A stretch of DNA of 50,391 nucleotides, taken from Planctomycetia bacterium (GTDB lineage: Bacteria > Planctomycetota > Planctomycetia > Planctomycetales > Planctomycetaceae). A program made the translations under genes and the position numbers. The DNA lies in the NCBI GenBank assembly GCA_016200145.1, contig JACQFH010000079.1, forward strand, positions 1-50,391. Reading direction: 5' to 3'. Each line of letters begins with the position of its first letter. Position 1 is the stretch's first letter. Of this stretch, positions 32,966-40,893 are shown one piece after another. Under the pieces are notes generated by a model. It worked only from the letters and a program-made list of their open reading frames with translations, was not told where the DNA came from and made no database searches.

Positions 32966-33055
32966 GGAGAGGTGGCAGAGTGGTCGAATGCACCGGTTTG
33001 CTAAATCGGCATCGCGGGTAAACTGCGATCGGGGGTTCGAATCCCCCCCTCTCCG
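32966..33055 (+). tRNA. tRNA-Ser (GCU anticodon)
   Basis: Cloverleaf by eye: acceptor GGAGAGG (32966-32972) pairs with CCTCTCC (33048-33054) plus discriminator G; D-arm GGCAGAGTGGTCGAATGCACC; anticodon stem CCGGT/ATCGG with loop TTGCTAA, anticodon GCT at 33000-33002; long variable arm typical of serine tRNAs; T-arm GGGGGTTCGAATCCCCC. CCA is not encoded. The gene lies immediately upstream of a tyrosine recombinase gene, so its 3' end is a likely attachment site. Confidence 0.95.
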
Positions 33056-33066
33056 CTCGCCTGACT

Positions 33067-33098
33067 GCCCATGAGCCATAAGTCTTTGGCTCATGGGC
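33067..33098 (+). terminator. Strong hairpin after tRNA-Ser
   Basis: GCCCATGAGCCA - 8-nt loop - TGGCTCATGGGC, a perfect 12-bp stem 11 bp after the tRNA. It is followed by a modest T-rich stretch (TCTGCATTTCT). It probably ends tRNA transcription and insulates the recombinase gene; alternatively it belongs to the recombination site. Confidence 0.6.
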
Positions 33099-34473
33099 GT
33101 CTGCATTTCTGAAGTGTCCTCAGAGAGTCCCGATCTGGTACCTCTGCTATCACGAACACGGCCGCAGGCGACGGCCACGGGTTGGCCACGAGAAAACTGC
33201 CGCCGAGCAGTTGGCTGCCCAGATCAATGCCCAGTTGCTGGTGGGCGCGCCCGCCGCGCTCAGCTTTGAACCGGTCTCAGTCTTGGAATTGCGACAGCGC
33301 TGGCTGGACCACCACGAGCAAATCCTGCGATCGTCAATTCAGACGGTGAATCGATATCGGACGGCCACCGAGCATCTTATCCGGTTCTTCAACGACGGGC
33401 GGGGAACGCTGTCAACAGCCCATTTCCAGACGATGCATGCTGAAGCCTTCGTGCGGTATCTGCGCGGCATCAAGGTGGCCCCTAACGGGCACCGTAATTC
33501 GAAGAAACGACCGCTGCTGGATAAGGGAATCCAGTACATCCTGGAGGCGTGTCGGACGATGTTCAGCTATGCGCTTAAGCGGCGGCACATGCCTCCATAT
33601 TCCGACAATCCCTTCGCGGCACTTCAACTCGAGAAGATGCCAATCGACCACTGTCGCCCGGTCGTCCTGCTGACACCGGATCAGGAGCGGGAATTCCTGG
33701 AGGCCTGCGACGAATGGCAGTTCCCGATCTTTGCGACACTTCTCTTCACGGGAATGAGGCCAGGGGAACTTACTCACCTGCTCCTTCCCGACGACCTCGA
33801 CCTGGAGCGGCGCCTGATCTTCATCCGCAATAAACCGCGATTGGGCTGGAAGGTGAAAACCCGAAACGAGCGCGCGATTCCGCTGGTCGAGCCGCTGGTC
33901 GATCTATTGCGGATCACATTGGCGGGGCGATCGACGGGCCCGGTATTCCTGCGACGGCGGTTCTCCCTGGACCATCTGCCACTCCTCACAGGAAAAGTCG
34001 CTCGGTCACTGGAGGCCGAAATCGAGCGCCGAATCGAAGAAGCCGGCCCGAATGCGAATCAACCCCTCAGTCGGACCGCGATGGCTGCCATTTCACGCGG
34101 AGTGTGGCGCGACGCAGGCGCGATCAAGACCGACAGGCTCAGATCGGAATTCATGTCGCTGACGGCGGACATCGGACTTCCGGAGTTGACCTGCGCGAAG
34201 CTTTTGCGCCATCAGTTCGCGACCTGCCTGCAAGACGCCAACGTCGATCCGTTAATTCGCAATGAACTGATGGGCCATTCGGCGGCAGGCACCCAGTCAG
34301 GGATCGGACTTGGAATGACAGGCGTTTACACGCACACGCGATTTGTGACGAAGCGAAGACAGTTGGAATCGGCATTGCTCGGGCGAGACGCGATGGCTGT
34401 CGTGATCCGCTGGCTCGAAACACGCCGCAACGGGGTCGCCGAGCCAGCGTCAAAGCTGCCGGATAGCCGTTGA
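33082..34473 (+). CDS. Tyrosine recombinase/integrase (Int1)
   Basis: Integrase, probably of the element at the tRNA-Ser gene. Catalytic residues: Arg in 'FTGMRPGELTHL', a Lys in 'VKTRNERAIPL', box II 'KLLRHQF' (the H/K-x-x-R variant with Lys), His in 'ELMGHSA', nucleophile Tyr in 'GVYTHTR'. The SAM-like N-terminal DNA-binding segment is 'LRQRWLDHHEQILRSS'. The first ordinary start is a TTG at 33211 (420 residues), but the frame stays open back to 33082 and includes 'PIWYLCYHEHG', an N-terminal motif of planctomycete integrases, with no ATG, GTG or TTG to start it. The 5' end is therefore uncertain or truncated. Confidence 0.85.
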   Translation, partial: VFGSWASAFLKCPQRVPIWYLCYHEHGRRRRPRVGHEKTAAEQLAAQINAQLLVGAPAALSFEPVSVLELRQRWLDHHEQILRSSIQTVNRYRTATEHLIRFFNDGRGTLSTAHFQTMHAEAFVRYLRGIKVAPNGHRNSKKRPLLDKGIQYILEACRTMFSYALKRRHMPPYSDNPFAALQLEKMPIDHCRPVVLLTPDQEREFLEACDEWQFPIFATLLFTGMRPGELTHLLLPDDLDLERRLIFIRNKPRLGWKVKTRNERAIPLVEPLVDLLRITLAGRSTGPVFLRRRFSLDHLPLLTGKVARSLEAEIERRIEEAGPNANQPLSRTAMAAISRGVWRDAGAIKTDRLRSEFMSLTADIGLPELTCAKLLRHQFATCLQDANVDPLIRNELMGHSAAGTQSGIGLGMTGVYTHTRFVTKRRQLESALLGRDAMAVVIRWLETRRNGVAEPASKLPDSR

Positions 34474-34980
34474 TCGCGACAACGCTGGAACAGTGAATCG
34501 CTCAGTCCAGCGTCTCACTGCACGCCCTTCTGCTACGAAGGCGGCGGGTGCTCCAAAGGAACGTCCAGCTGGGAATGGTGACTGAGCGTCGGCTCTCCCG
34601 CTTGCCGTCTTGCGTCATTTGTATTTGTTTATAAATATCTAAATATTACTCAATAAAGAGGCATATATAGTAGAGGGAGAAAGCATAGTCATCCCCGAAA
34701 TTGTTCCGCCCCGCCCATCTTGCCTGCAAGCGGGAGGGTGAGGAATTCCATTTAGCTGTCGCGAATGCGGCATTCAGAAAGGAAATCTCGCCTGCTGCCA
34801 CTGCCCGAAATTCGCTGATGTTTTGCCGCCCCACGCAATCCTGCGTCGGTGCCGTCCATCGCGAAGGCTGGGTAGCCTGATGTCCACGAAATTGTTTCCG
34901 TTATGTCAACGGCTCGCGCACGAGCGATCTCCACAGATCGCCTCCGTGCGCGGGGGCGATCATCCTCCGAAGGATTCGCC
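34474..34980. other. AT-rich spacer and leader hairpin inside the cassette
   Basis: About 500 bases with no gene. At 34,614-34,690 is an AT-rich patch (TATAAATATCTAAATATTA) that contrasts sharply with the GC-rich surroundings. At 34,915-34,952 a long hairpin, CGCGCACG-AGCGATCT / AGATCGC-CGTGCGCG, ends 28 bp before the start codon at 34981. The AT patch may be a recombinase or replication-associated site; the hairpin may control the sigma-like gene. Confidence 0.55.
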
Positions 34981-35634
34981 ATGAACAGTCTTAGTGTTTC
35001 CGTGTCGCCCGGTCCTTCCCTCGAGGCCTGGCAGCAGCTCTTCCTGGTCCACGTGCTGCCTGTCGTCAATGAACTGTCCCGTTTCCGGTTCCGCAAACTG
35101 CCGCGGTTTGAACAGGAGGAAGCGACGGCCGAGGCAACGGCCGGCGCCCTGGTCAGCTTCCTCCGTCTAATCAAGCGGGGCCGCCGTCCCCACGAATTCG
35201 CGTCTCGCCTGGCGCGGTTCGCCATCTTGCGCGTGCTCGCCGGCCGACTGGCGAGTACTCCCGACCGTAGCCGGGACGTGCTGTCGCGCTTGGCCCGACA
35301 ACGCCGTGCGATTTCTGTCCAGAGCCTCGACGCAGACGCGACCCATGCAGAAGTCGGTTGGCAGGCCATGCTGATTGAGGATCGGCGGAGTACCCCGGCG
35401 GATGTGGCGGCGAGCCGGATCGACTTTGGCGACTGGCTGTCTGGGATGACCCCCCGTCGCCGGAAAATCGCCCGGATGCTGGCTGACGGCTACAGGACCG
35501 AAGAAGTGGCCGAGCGATTCAACCTGTCGCACGGCCGCATCAGTCAGATGCGCCGCGAATTCGAAGCGTCGTGGCACAACTTTCAATCGGACGATGACGC
35601 CGGCGCAATGTCCCGTCAGCAGGCGGCCGCCTGA
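34981..35634 (+). CDS. Sigma-factor-like/HTH regulator
   Basis: 217 residues from the ATG at 34981 (AGGA ribosome site). The layout resembles ECF sigma factors: an N-terminal helical region with 'EQEEATAEATAGALVSFLRL' (region-2-like) and a C-terminal region-4-like HTH, 'RRKIARMLADGYRTEEVAERFNLSHGRISQMRREFEASW', at about 160-198. Region 2 is degenerate, so whether it is a true sigma factor or a DNA-binding regulator is open. It lies between a recombinase and a TOPRIM-like gene on the same strand and probably controls the cassette. Confidence 0.65.
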   Translation: MNSLSVSVSPGPSLEAWQQLFLVHVLPVVNELSRFRFRKLPRFEQEEATAEATAGALVSFLRLIKRGRRPHEFASRLARFAILRVLAGRLASTPDRSRDVLSRLARQRRAISVQSLDADATHAEVGWQAMLIEDRRSTPADVAASRIDFGDWLSGMTPRRRKIARMLADGYRTEEVAERFNLSHGRISQMRREFEASWHNFQSDDDAGAMSRQQAAA

Positions 35635-35691
35635 GAAGAGTCGCCTCCCCGCATCACCAGCTTTGCCCCCTTTTCCAAAGAGGACTCTCCA

Positions 35692-36387
35692 ATGATTCTC
35701 GAATCTGTCGAACCGGCTCCCGACGATCGATCTCACCCTGGTCACGAGGTTGTCGGTTGTCCCCGATCTCTTCTCCGGCGAACGGTGCGGCTGATCGTCG
35801 TCGTTGAGGGAGGCAACGACATTCGTTTTCTCAAGCGGATCAGCCTGATCTTGAATGCCGCGGATCCCGAACTGCCCGATCTCAAGGCGCTCGAACATGC
35901 CGGCCAATTGCTGTTCCTGCCGATGGGTGGAAGCAACGTTCGGTACTGGACCGAGCGCCTGGCCGGGCTCGGTGTGCCCGAGCTCCACCTGTACGACCAC
36001 GAAAGTGTACCGGAGTATTATGAACGGCAGGCCCTGGCTGCACTCGTCAACCTGCGTCCGGCCTGCCGCGCGTTCGTTTCGTCGAAGCGGTCGCTCGAAA
36101 ACTATCTCGACCGGCAGGCCATCCGCGAAGCGCGCGGAATCGATGTGGAATTCGGCGACCACGACGATGTGGCGCAGATCGTCGCCGCCAGGTTTCTTGA
36201 GAGTCGGGGTGGTCCAGAGTTGCCCCGGCTTCCGTCACGGGCCAGGCGGCGCCTTATCGGTTCGGTCAAAGGCTGGCTGAACACGGAGGCCGTCGACCGA
36301 ATGACCGCCCAGCGGCTGGCGTCCCGCGATCCGACCGGGGAAGTGCGGATGTGGATGAAGGCGATTCTGAAGGCGACGTCCTGCTAA
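35692..36387 (+). CDS. TOPRIM-like protein (OLD/DUF4435-like)
   Basis: 231 residues. 'RLIVVVEGGNDIRFLKRI' at 33-50 has the Glu motif of TOPRIM nucleases; 'ELHLYDHE' at 97-104 supplies the D-x-E pair; 'SKRSLENYLD' at 131-140 resembles the 'KREIENYL' motif of stand-alone TOPRIM/OLD-type nucleases. No ATPase domain is fused. It is probably a nuclease or nicking-type enzyme of the mobile cassette; a defence role is possible but unsupported. The ATG follows an AGGA site. It converges on the AAA+ gene with a 55-bp gap. Confidence 0.6.
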   Translation: MILESVEPAPDDRSHPGHEVVGCPRSLLRRTVRLIVVVEGGNDIRFLKRISLILNAADPELPDLKALEHAGQLLFLPMGGSNVRYWTERLAGLGVPELHLYDHESVPEYYERQALAALVNLRPACRAFVSSKRSLENYLDRQAIREARGIDVEFGDHDDVAQIVAARFLESRGGPELPRLPSRARRRLIGSVKGWLNTEAVDRMTAQRLASRDPTGEVRMWMKAILKATSC

Positions 36388-36442
36388 TGGTGTCGAACTC
36401 CTCCGTGGCGGCCGGAATCTCCCGCCCCAGGCTGCGTCATTC

Positions 36443-37408
36443 TCAGCCGGCGCGCCTGGCATTTCCGGTCGGCACGGATTCCTGCCTTGATTCTGCCAGT
36501 CGACGGAAATATGCGGACTGGCTCTTTCCAGTCCGCCGATGCCATTCGGCAGCCCGTTGTGGCAAAGTCTCGAAATTCGAAGCGATTTCAAGTGCGATTC
36601 GTCGTTCGGCCTGCATCTGCTCGGCCCGTGTCAGATCCTTGGTCGGGTGCTCCAGGGCCACCACCTGCTGCTGAACGCTGCTGCGGACCAAGTCGTGCCA
36701 GTCGGTCTCCGTCAGCCCGGCGGCAAACAACCGATAATCGGGGATGGCCTTGTCGACAAACAGCCGCAGCGAGGGCCGAAGTCCCAGCCGCTGTGCTTCG
36801 CCGATCACGAACTCGGCGACCATCCGCGCATTCTCCGGAGAGACGCCGGGCATGCCGCCGTCAGCCAAATGAAAGATCAAGGAACAAATCTGCGCGTCCG
36901 ACGGTTCGTACTCGACGACGTTCATCCGGTCACGAAGCGCCTGGAGCACGGCACCGTGATGACCGATCAGAGGCAGGTTGGCGATTGCGATGATGCCCCC
37001 AGTGAAGTGGACAAGCCGGTCCCCCTTCGCGGTTTTGTAGCGTATCGTTCTCGTGTGGGATCCGTTGTGTGGATTGCCGATGGCGGAGAGCAGCAGCTGC
37101 AAGGCGATCGGCTGACCGAAGATCGACGTGATGTCGTCCAGGACGATCACCCGGTCTCGGTTTTCCGAAATCAGTTCGAAGAGGCCGATGGGAGTCAGAT
37201 GGCCGCTGGCGAAGGCATAACTCACGCCCAGCTTGTCGAGCGTCGAACGGACGGTGTACGTCTTCGAAGTACCGGCCCGACCGAAGAGGTAGAGCCCATT
37301 GGCGTGGCGATGGATCACTCCCCGTACGCGGTCTCGGATCAGTTTGAGCTGTTCGCACAATTCCTCGTAATGGCTGTTTTGTGGCACGGCCGTCTCCGTG
37401 TTTCTCAT
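36443..37408 (-). CDS. AAA+ ATPase, mobile-element type
   Basis: 321 residues. Walker A 'GRAGTSKT' at 43-50, Walker B 'VIVLDD' at 87-92, sensor-1-like 'IIAIANLPL' near 140, and an arginine-finger-like 'LRDRM' near 165. The N-terminal part is a short helical region and the C-terminal 120 residues are a helical lid. It resembles DnaC/helicase-loader and plasmid/phage ATPases. It is probably co-directional with Int2 (upstream at 37520-39046, gap 111 bp) and may serve replication or target selection of the element. Confidence 0.75.
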   Translation of the reverse strand: MRNTETAVPQNSHYEELCEQLKLIRDRVRGVIHRHANGLYLFGRAGTSKTYTVRSTLDKLGVSYAFASGHLTPIGLFELISENRDRVIVLDDITSIFGQPIALQLLLSAIGNPHNGSHTRTIRYKTAKGDRLVHFTGGIIAIANLPLIGHHGAVLQALRDRMNVVEYEPSDAQICSLIFHLADGGMPGVSPENARMVAEFVIGEAQRLGLRPSLRLFVDKAIPDYRLFAAGLTETDWHDLVRSSVQQQVVALEHPTKDLTRAEQMQAERRIALEIASNFETLPQRAAEWHRRTGKSQSAYFRRLAESRQESVPTGNARRAG

Positions 37409-37519
37409 TTCTCACTTTCTCACTTTGATCGAGTGCGAACGTACCCAGGACCAATCGCTCGCCGAATGCCTGCGTCGCTCTCCGATCGCCTTCAGCACTT
37501 CGAACGATAGACCATCTCC

Positions 37520-39046
37520 TTACGAGCCTGCCTTCGGCTCGGCTTCGATTGTCGGAAATCCCAGTTCGTCGGTGCGCCGCGACACCGCTTCGACGAGCGG
37601 CTGGAACACATGATCGACGGCCCGCCGGTAATGGGCCTGCAGGTCGTTGAGGTGCGAGTAGGCGCTGATCGCCGCGCGGCTGGGTGAATGGCCCATGAGG
37701 TAGCGCCGGTAGAATTCGGGCATTCCGGCGTTTTGCATAAGCGTGCTGAACAGGTGGCGGAAGTCCTTCAGTGTCGCTACGGCGGGCCAGTTGAGATGCC
37801 GTGCCAACCGCTGAAATTCATGTTCAATGTTGTCGTACTTGAGAGCGCCCGCGTCGTGCAGGATCTGATCGCGAATGGCCCGGCGAGTTCCTGCCGAGGC
37901 CGATTTGCCTGCTTGGACGCGCGCATCGAAGGCAGCCACCACACGATGCAAGGGCGCGTGCAGGAGCGGAGGCTTCTCAGTTCCTTCGACGACGGCGCGC
38001 CTCATGAACAGCAATCCCTGCTCCCCGCCGCCCGGGTGCGGGGCGAGTAATCGCGCTAGCGGTCCGATCACCGGAAACCGCTTGTCGCGCCGCCCCTTCG
38101 TGAAAAGGTCGAGTTCGGCAATGCACAGGACATGGAGCCAGGCGTCGTCCACGTGCTCCTGAAAGATGCTGCAGGGTTCGGCAGCGCGAAGACCGCAGAA
38201 CATGAGCGTGGCGAACAGAGGCAACTGAAAGCGATCGCACGCCAACAGGAATTCAGCGGCCATCGCGGTCGTGACGTCGGGCTCTCCGAACAGAAAATCG
38301 CGGGCCGGCTCCCGGCTCTGGCGCCGGCCGCCGAACGGATTGCGAAAACCCGAACCGAAGAGCCGCCCGCGGTCGGGATCGGCGCCCCAGCTGAACATGC
38401 TCCTGACGACATTCTCGACGTACCGGCCGGCCATCATCGGCCGGCGTTCGGCGCCGGCATGGCCGTTCGGAGAGATTCGCAGGTTTTTCAAATAGGCACC
38501 GAACTGCAATGCGAAATCCCGATCGACCTGCGTCGCCGAACGATAGGCCGCGCTGACGTGCGGCTGCTCGACAAAGGTAACGTAATGATCCAGTGCCGAC
38601 GCATACCGCCGGACGGTCCGGGGATCGATTTCTCCGGCGTCGGCGCGGCGACTTAGGTCTTGAGTAAACCGCTCGACGAGCTCGCCGTGCCGAACCCGTC
38701 GGGGACCCTCACCCGACTGCCGGAATTGTTCGAGCCGTTCTTCGATTTCGCGGGCCCGCGAAATGGCCGCCACGAGATCGCCATCCACCCGGGCGGAAAG
38801 GTTTCGGCCTGCGGTCCGGTCCCACCACTGTAATATATAGTGATCCCTCCGCTGATAGATCCGAACCCGTTTCGGGCCGGCAATCCCAGTGGGGAAGTCG
38901 GCGACCCGCCGCCAGCGGTGTTTTTCGCCGTATCGTTCAGCCCACGACCGGGGTGCTGCCGCTTCGTCCCCGTCCCGGTCCGGGTCGACGGCCAGACGTC
39001 CTTCTGCACCCTGTGAATCCATGTTGCCAGTCCGGTCTGCAGACAC
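37520..39046 (-). CDS. Tyrosine recombinase/integrase (Int2)
   Basis: Up to 508 residues; a start at 39022 ('MDSQGAEG') is possible. Catalytic residues: Arg in 'FCGLRAAEP', Lys in 'FTKGRRDKRFPV', box II 'TLKDFRHLF' (K-x-x-R variant), His in 'YLMGHSPS', Tyr in 'ISAYSHLND'. It shares with Int1 the blocks 'NPF', 'DAGA-K-D...EF', LMGHS and the Lys in box II, so the two look like divergent paralogues. It faces inward toward Int1 around a three-gene cargo. An N-terminal acidic leader and 'RRVADFPTGIAGPKRVRIYQR' resemble an arm-binding extension. Confidence 0.85.
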   Translation of the reverse strand: MSADRTGNMDSQGAEGRLAVDPDRDGDEAAAPRSWAERYGEKHRWRRVADFPTGIAGPKRVRIYQRRDHYILQWWDRTAGRNLSARVDGDLVAAISRAREIEERLEQFRQSGEGPRRVRHGELVERFTQDLSRRADAGEIDPRTVRRYASALDHYVTFVEQPHVSAAYRSATQVDRDFALQFGAYLKNLRISPNGHAGAERRPMMAGRYVENVVRSMFSWGADPDRGRLFGSGFRNPFGGRRQSREPARDFLFGEPDVTTAMAAEFLLACDRFQLPLFATLMFCGLRAAEPCSIFQEHVDDAWLHVLCIAELDLFTKGRRDKRFPVIGPLARLLAPHPGGGEQGLLFMRRAVVEGTEKPPLLHAPLHRVVAAFDARVQAGKSASAGTRRAIRDQILHDAGALKYDNIEHEFQRLARHLNWPAVATLKDFRHLFSTLMQNAGMPEFYRRYLMGHSPSRAAISAYSHLNDLQAHYRRAVDHVFQPLVEAVSRRTDELGFPTIEAEPKAGS

Positions 39047-39206
39047 GCGTCCCGACTCGTCGCGCCGGTGACCATCACCTTGCGCTCCGACGGAATCTAG
39101 CGTGACAGCCGACGATCACACGGCGCTCACAACTCGGGCAAATATCTGTGATCGCCCCAAAAAAGTGCTGTCGACTTGCCGGCCTGCGTCGCGGATAATT
39201 CGCCGT

Positions 39207-40574
39207 ATGTCCCCAACACTCACCAGCGAGACGCCTTCCCGAATCGCCTTCGCAATCCGACGGTGCAGGCAGATTGTTCCCGAACCACTGAAGCGGGGGG
39301 CGCCGCTCCCCTTGCGCGAACTTCGCGTTTGGCTGACCGACGATCTGTGTCCGGTAATCGAGGATTACGTCGGTCGCCCGCGTTTCCAAAAATTTGCCTG
39401 CTGGCCGCTGCAAGCGCTGACGGAGGGGGCCGAGACGCCTGATCGGCAACTCATCGTGGCCGTCGACGGGACGATCGTTGCCATGGCCAAAACGCTGTCC
39501 GAACTGTCGACCGACCCTGCTGCCCGGGAACAACTCGACAAACAAAATCTGCGGAAGGGCCTGGCAGTGGAGGAATTAGTCGAGATCGGGGCGAATTCGT
39601 GTCGGCGCCTCGGAATTCGATCCGAACAGGTCAACGTGCTGCAGGTCGGTCTCAACCAGGTCTCAGAGATTGCAGGACGGCCGTGGAAGGACTTGGTCTG
39701 TGCCACTGACTATTTCGAGCCCGAGCAGGAATGGAACGATTCGGACGATGGCCATTCCGTTCAGCGTGCCGAGCTCATTGTCTCCGCCAATCCTGAACTC
39801 CATGCTATCGGGAATTTCGTGGTGCGCGGCCTGCTTCAAAGAATTGACTCCATCTGCGCTCCGCTGGAGATGGTTCGCGGCTGGTGTTTGACCGCTCTGG
39901 CCGGCATGCCGAAGAATTGGGCAGAACGTCGTCAGCGGATCGAGAGCCAGTGGGACGAGCTTCAACAGCAGGTCGCCCGGCTCCGCGCAGGATGTGTGAC
40001 CGGTAGCGACAATCATTTGCGAGAATCGTGCATCATTCTGACGCAGGTTTATGCGGCCTTTCATCCGGCTCCTGATATGGCGTGGCTGGGCCTGCCTGAC
40101 GCCGTAATTCGCGAGGGGGCCAATGTGCTGCGCGTTCGCCTGCAGCAGTTTGACAGTGCGGAAATGATCGAAAGGATTGCAGCCGCCGTGGTCGATCTAG
40201 CACAACTTTACAAGGATTGTGACGTCGACCTGTCCGCGCGTGATGAGGCGATTGCCGGTGGCGGATTGGTCATTGACGTTGGACAGGTCAACGTCTTTTG
40301 GGAAGGCTTGCTGGTCGGCGAGGATTTGAAAGGGCGACCGTGGGATTTGCTCGTGGCGCTCGCCAGGAAAGCAAAGCTTCGGGCGCAGGTGGAAGAGCGC
40401 GATCTCCAGCTCGACGATGGAAGATCGGATTCGTTCATGCCGACGAATCGTAATCGACTGAAGCTGGCCCTTCCAGCTGGGCTCGACCAACTCATCGTTC
40501 GGGGAAACATTCCTCGCTCGTACAGGCTGAAGCTCGAACCTCAGAGAATTCACATTATCGAGCGCAAACTGTAG
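39207..40574 (+). CDS. Uncharacterised element protein with winged-helix-like C-terminus
   Basis: 455 residues from the ATG at 39207; the frame is open to 39102. No enzyme motif. Two blocks look related: 'INVLQVGLNQVSEIAGRPWKDLV' type in the first half and 'VNVFWEGLLVGEDLKGRPWDLLVALARKAKLRA' in the second, the latter like the wing and recognition helix of a response-regulator-type winged-helix domain. The last residues, 'LPAGLDQLIVRGNIPRSYRLKLEPQRIHIIE', end in a beta hairpin. It is possibly a DNA-binding regulator of the element. Divergent from Int2 with a 160-bp gap. Confidence 0.6.
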   Translation: MSPTLTSETPSRIAFAIRRCRQIVPEPLKRGAPLPLRELRVWLTDDLCPVIEDYVGRPRFQKFACWPLQALTEGAETPDRQLIVAVDGTIVAMAKTLSELSTDPAAREQLDKQNLRKGLAVEELVEIGANSCRRLGIRSEQVNVLQVGLNQVSEIAGRPWKDLVCATDYFEPEQEWNDSDDGHSVQRAELIVSANPELHAIGNFVVRGLLQRIDSICAPLEMVRGWCLTALAGMPKNWAERRQRIESQWDELQQQVARLRAGCVTGSDNHLRESCIILTQVYAAFHPAPDMAWLGLPDAVIREGANVLRVRLQQFDSAEMIERIAAAVVDLAQLYKDCDVDLSARDEAIAGGGLVIDVGQVNVFWEGLLVGEDLKGRPWDLLVALARKAKLRAQVEERDLQLDDGRSDSFMPTNRNRLKLALPAGLDQLIVRGNIPRSYRLKLEPQRIHIIERKL

Positions 40575-40893
40575 CGCGCCCTCAAATCCGATCGCCGCCT
40601 CGATGCGCCACAGCCACATGCGCGACATCAGGTGCGGCTGGCCTGCTCTACGCGCGGCAAACTCGGTGACGGCATTTGCCGCTCTGACGGGCAGCCCGGC
40701 TCATCGCCGTCCCATCTGCCGGTGATTGCCAGTCCGGCGACGCCGTGCCACGTCGACCGCGGCTTGGCACCATCGACGTCTTTTCCAGGAATCACACTGA
40801 ATTCTCATTCGTGTGATCGTGGTGTGATTCCCCCCATCTACCGTCGAGGGCCGTGGCAGATCACTGCGCCCTCGACTTTCACGGAGGCTCGCA
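40575..40893. other. Gap with operator-like repeats before the recombinase operon
   Basis: About 320 bases without a gene. The GGAATCACAC...GTGTGATTCC dyad at 40,788-40,831 is described separately; a strong GGAGG ribosome site follows for the gene at 40894. Nothing else is recognisable. Confidence 0.5.
40788..40831. promoter_or_regulatory. Inverted repeat with three ATCACAC/GTGTGAT motifs
   Basis: GGAATCACAC (40788-40797) is the perfect inverse of GTGTGATTCC (40822-40831), 24 bp apart, with another GTGTGAT at 40811-40817 in direct orientation to the second. It lies 63 bp before the start codon of the recombinase operon and is a plausible operator, or the crossover region of the serine recombinase. 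Confidence 0.55.

Noticed and set aside
34646-34834. A 62-residue minus-strand frame in the AT-rich gap
   Set aside because: No ribosome site, no domain, and its N-terminus is encoded by the AT-rich patch; more likely chance.
35692-37408. A PARIS-type defence system
   Set aside because: PARIS needs an ABC/AAA15-type ATPase (AriA) in an operon with the DUF4435 TOPRIM effector. Here the ATPase is of another class and the genes converge, so the evidence does not support that name.
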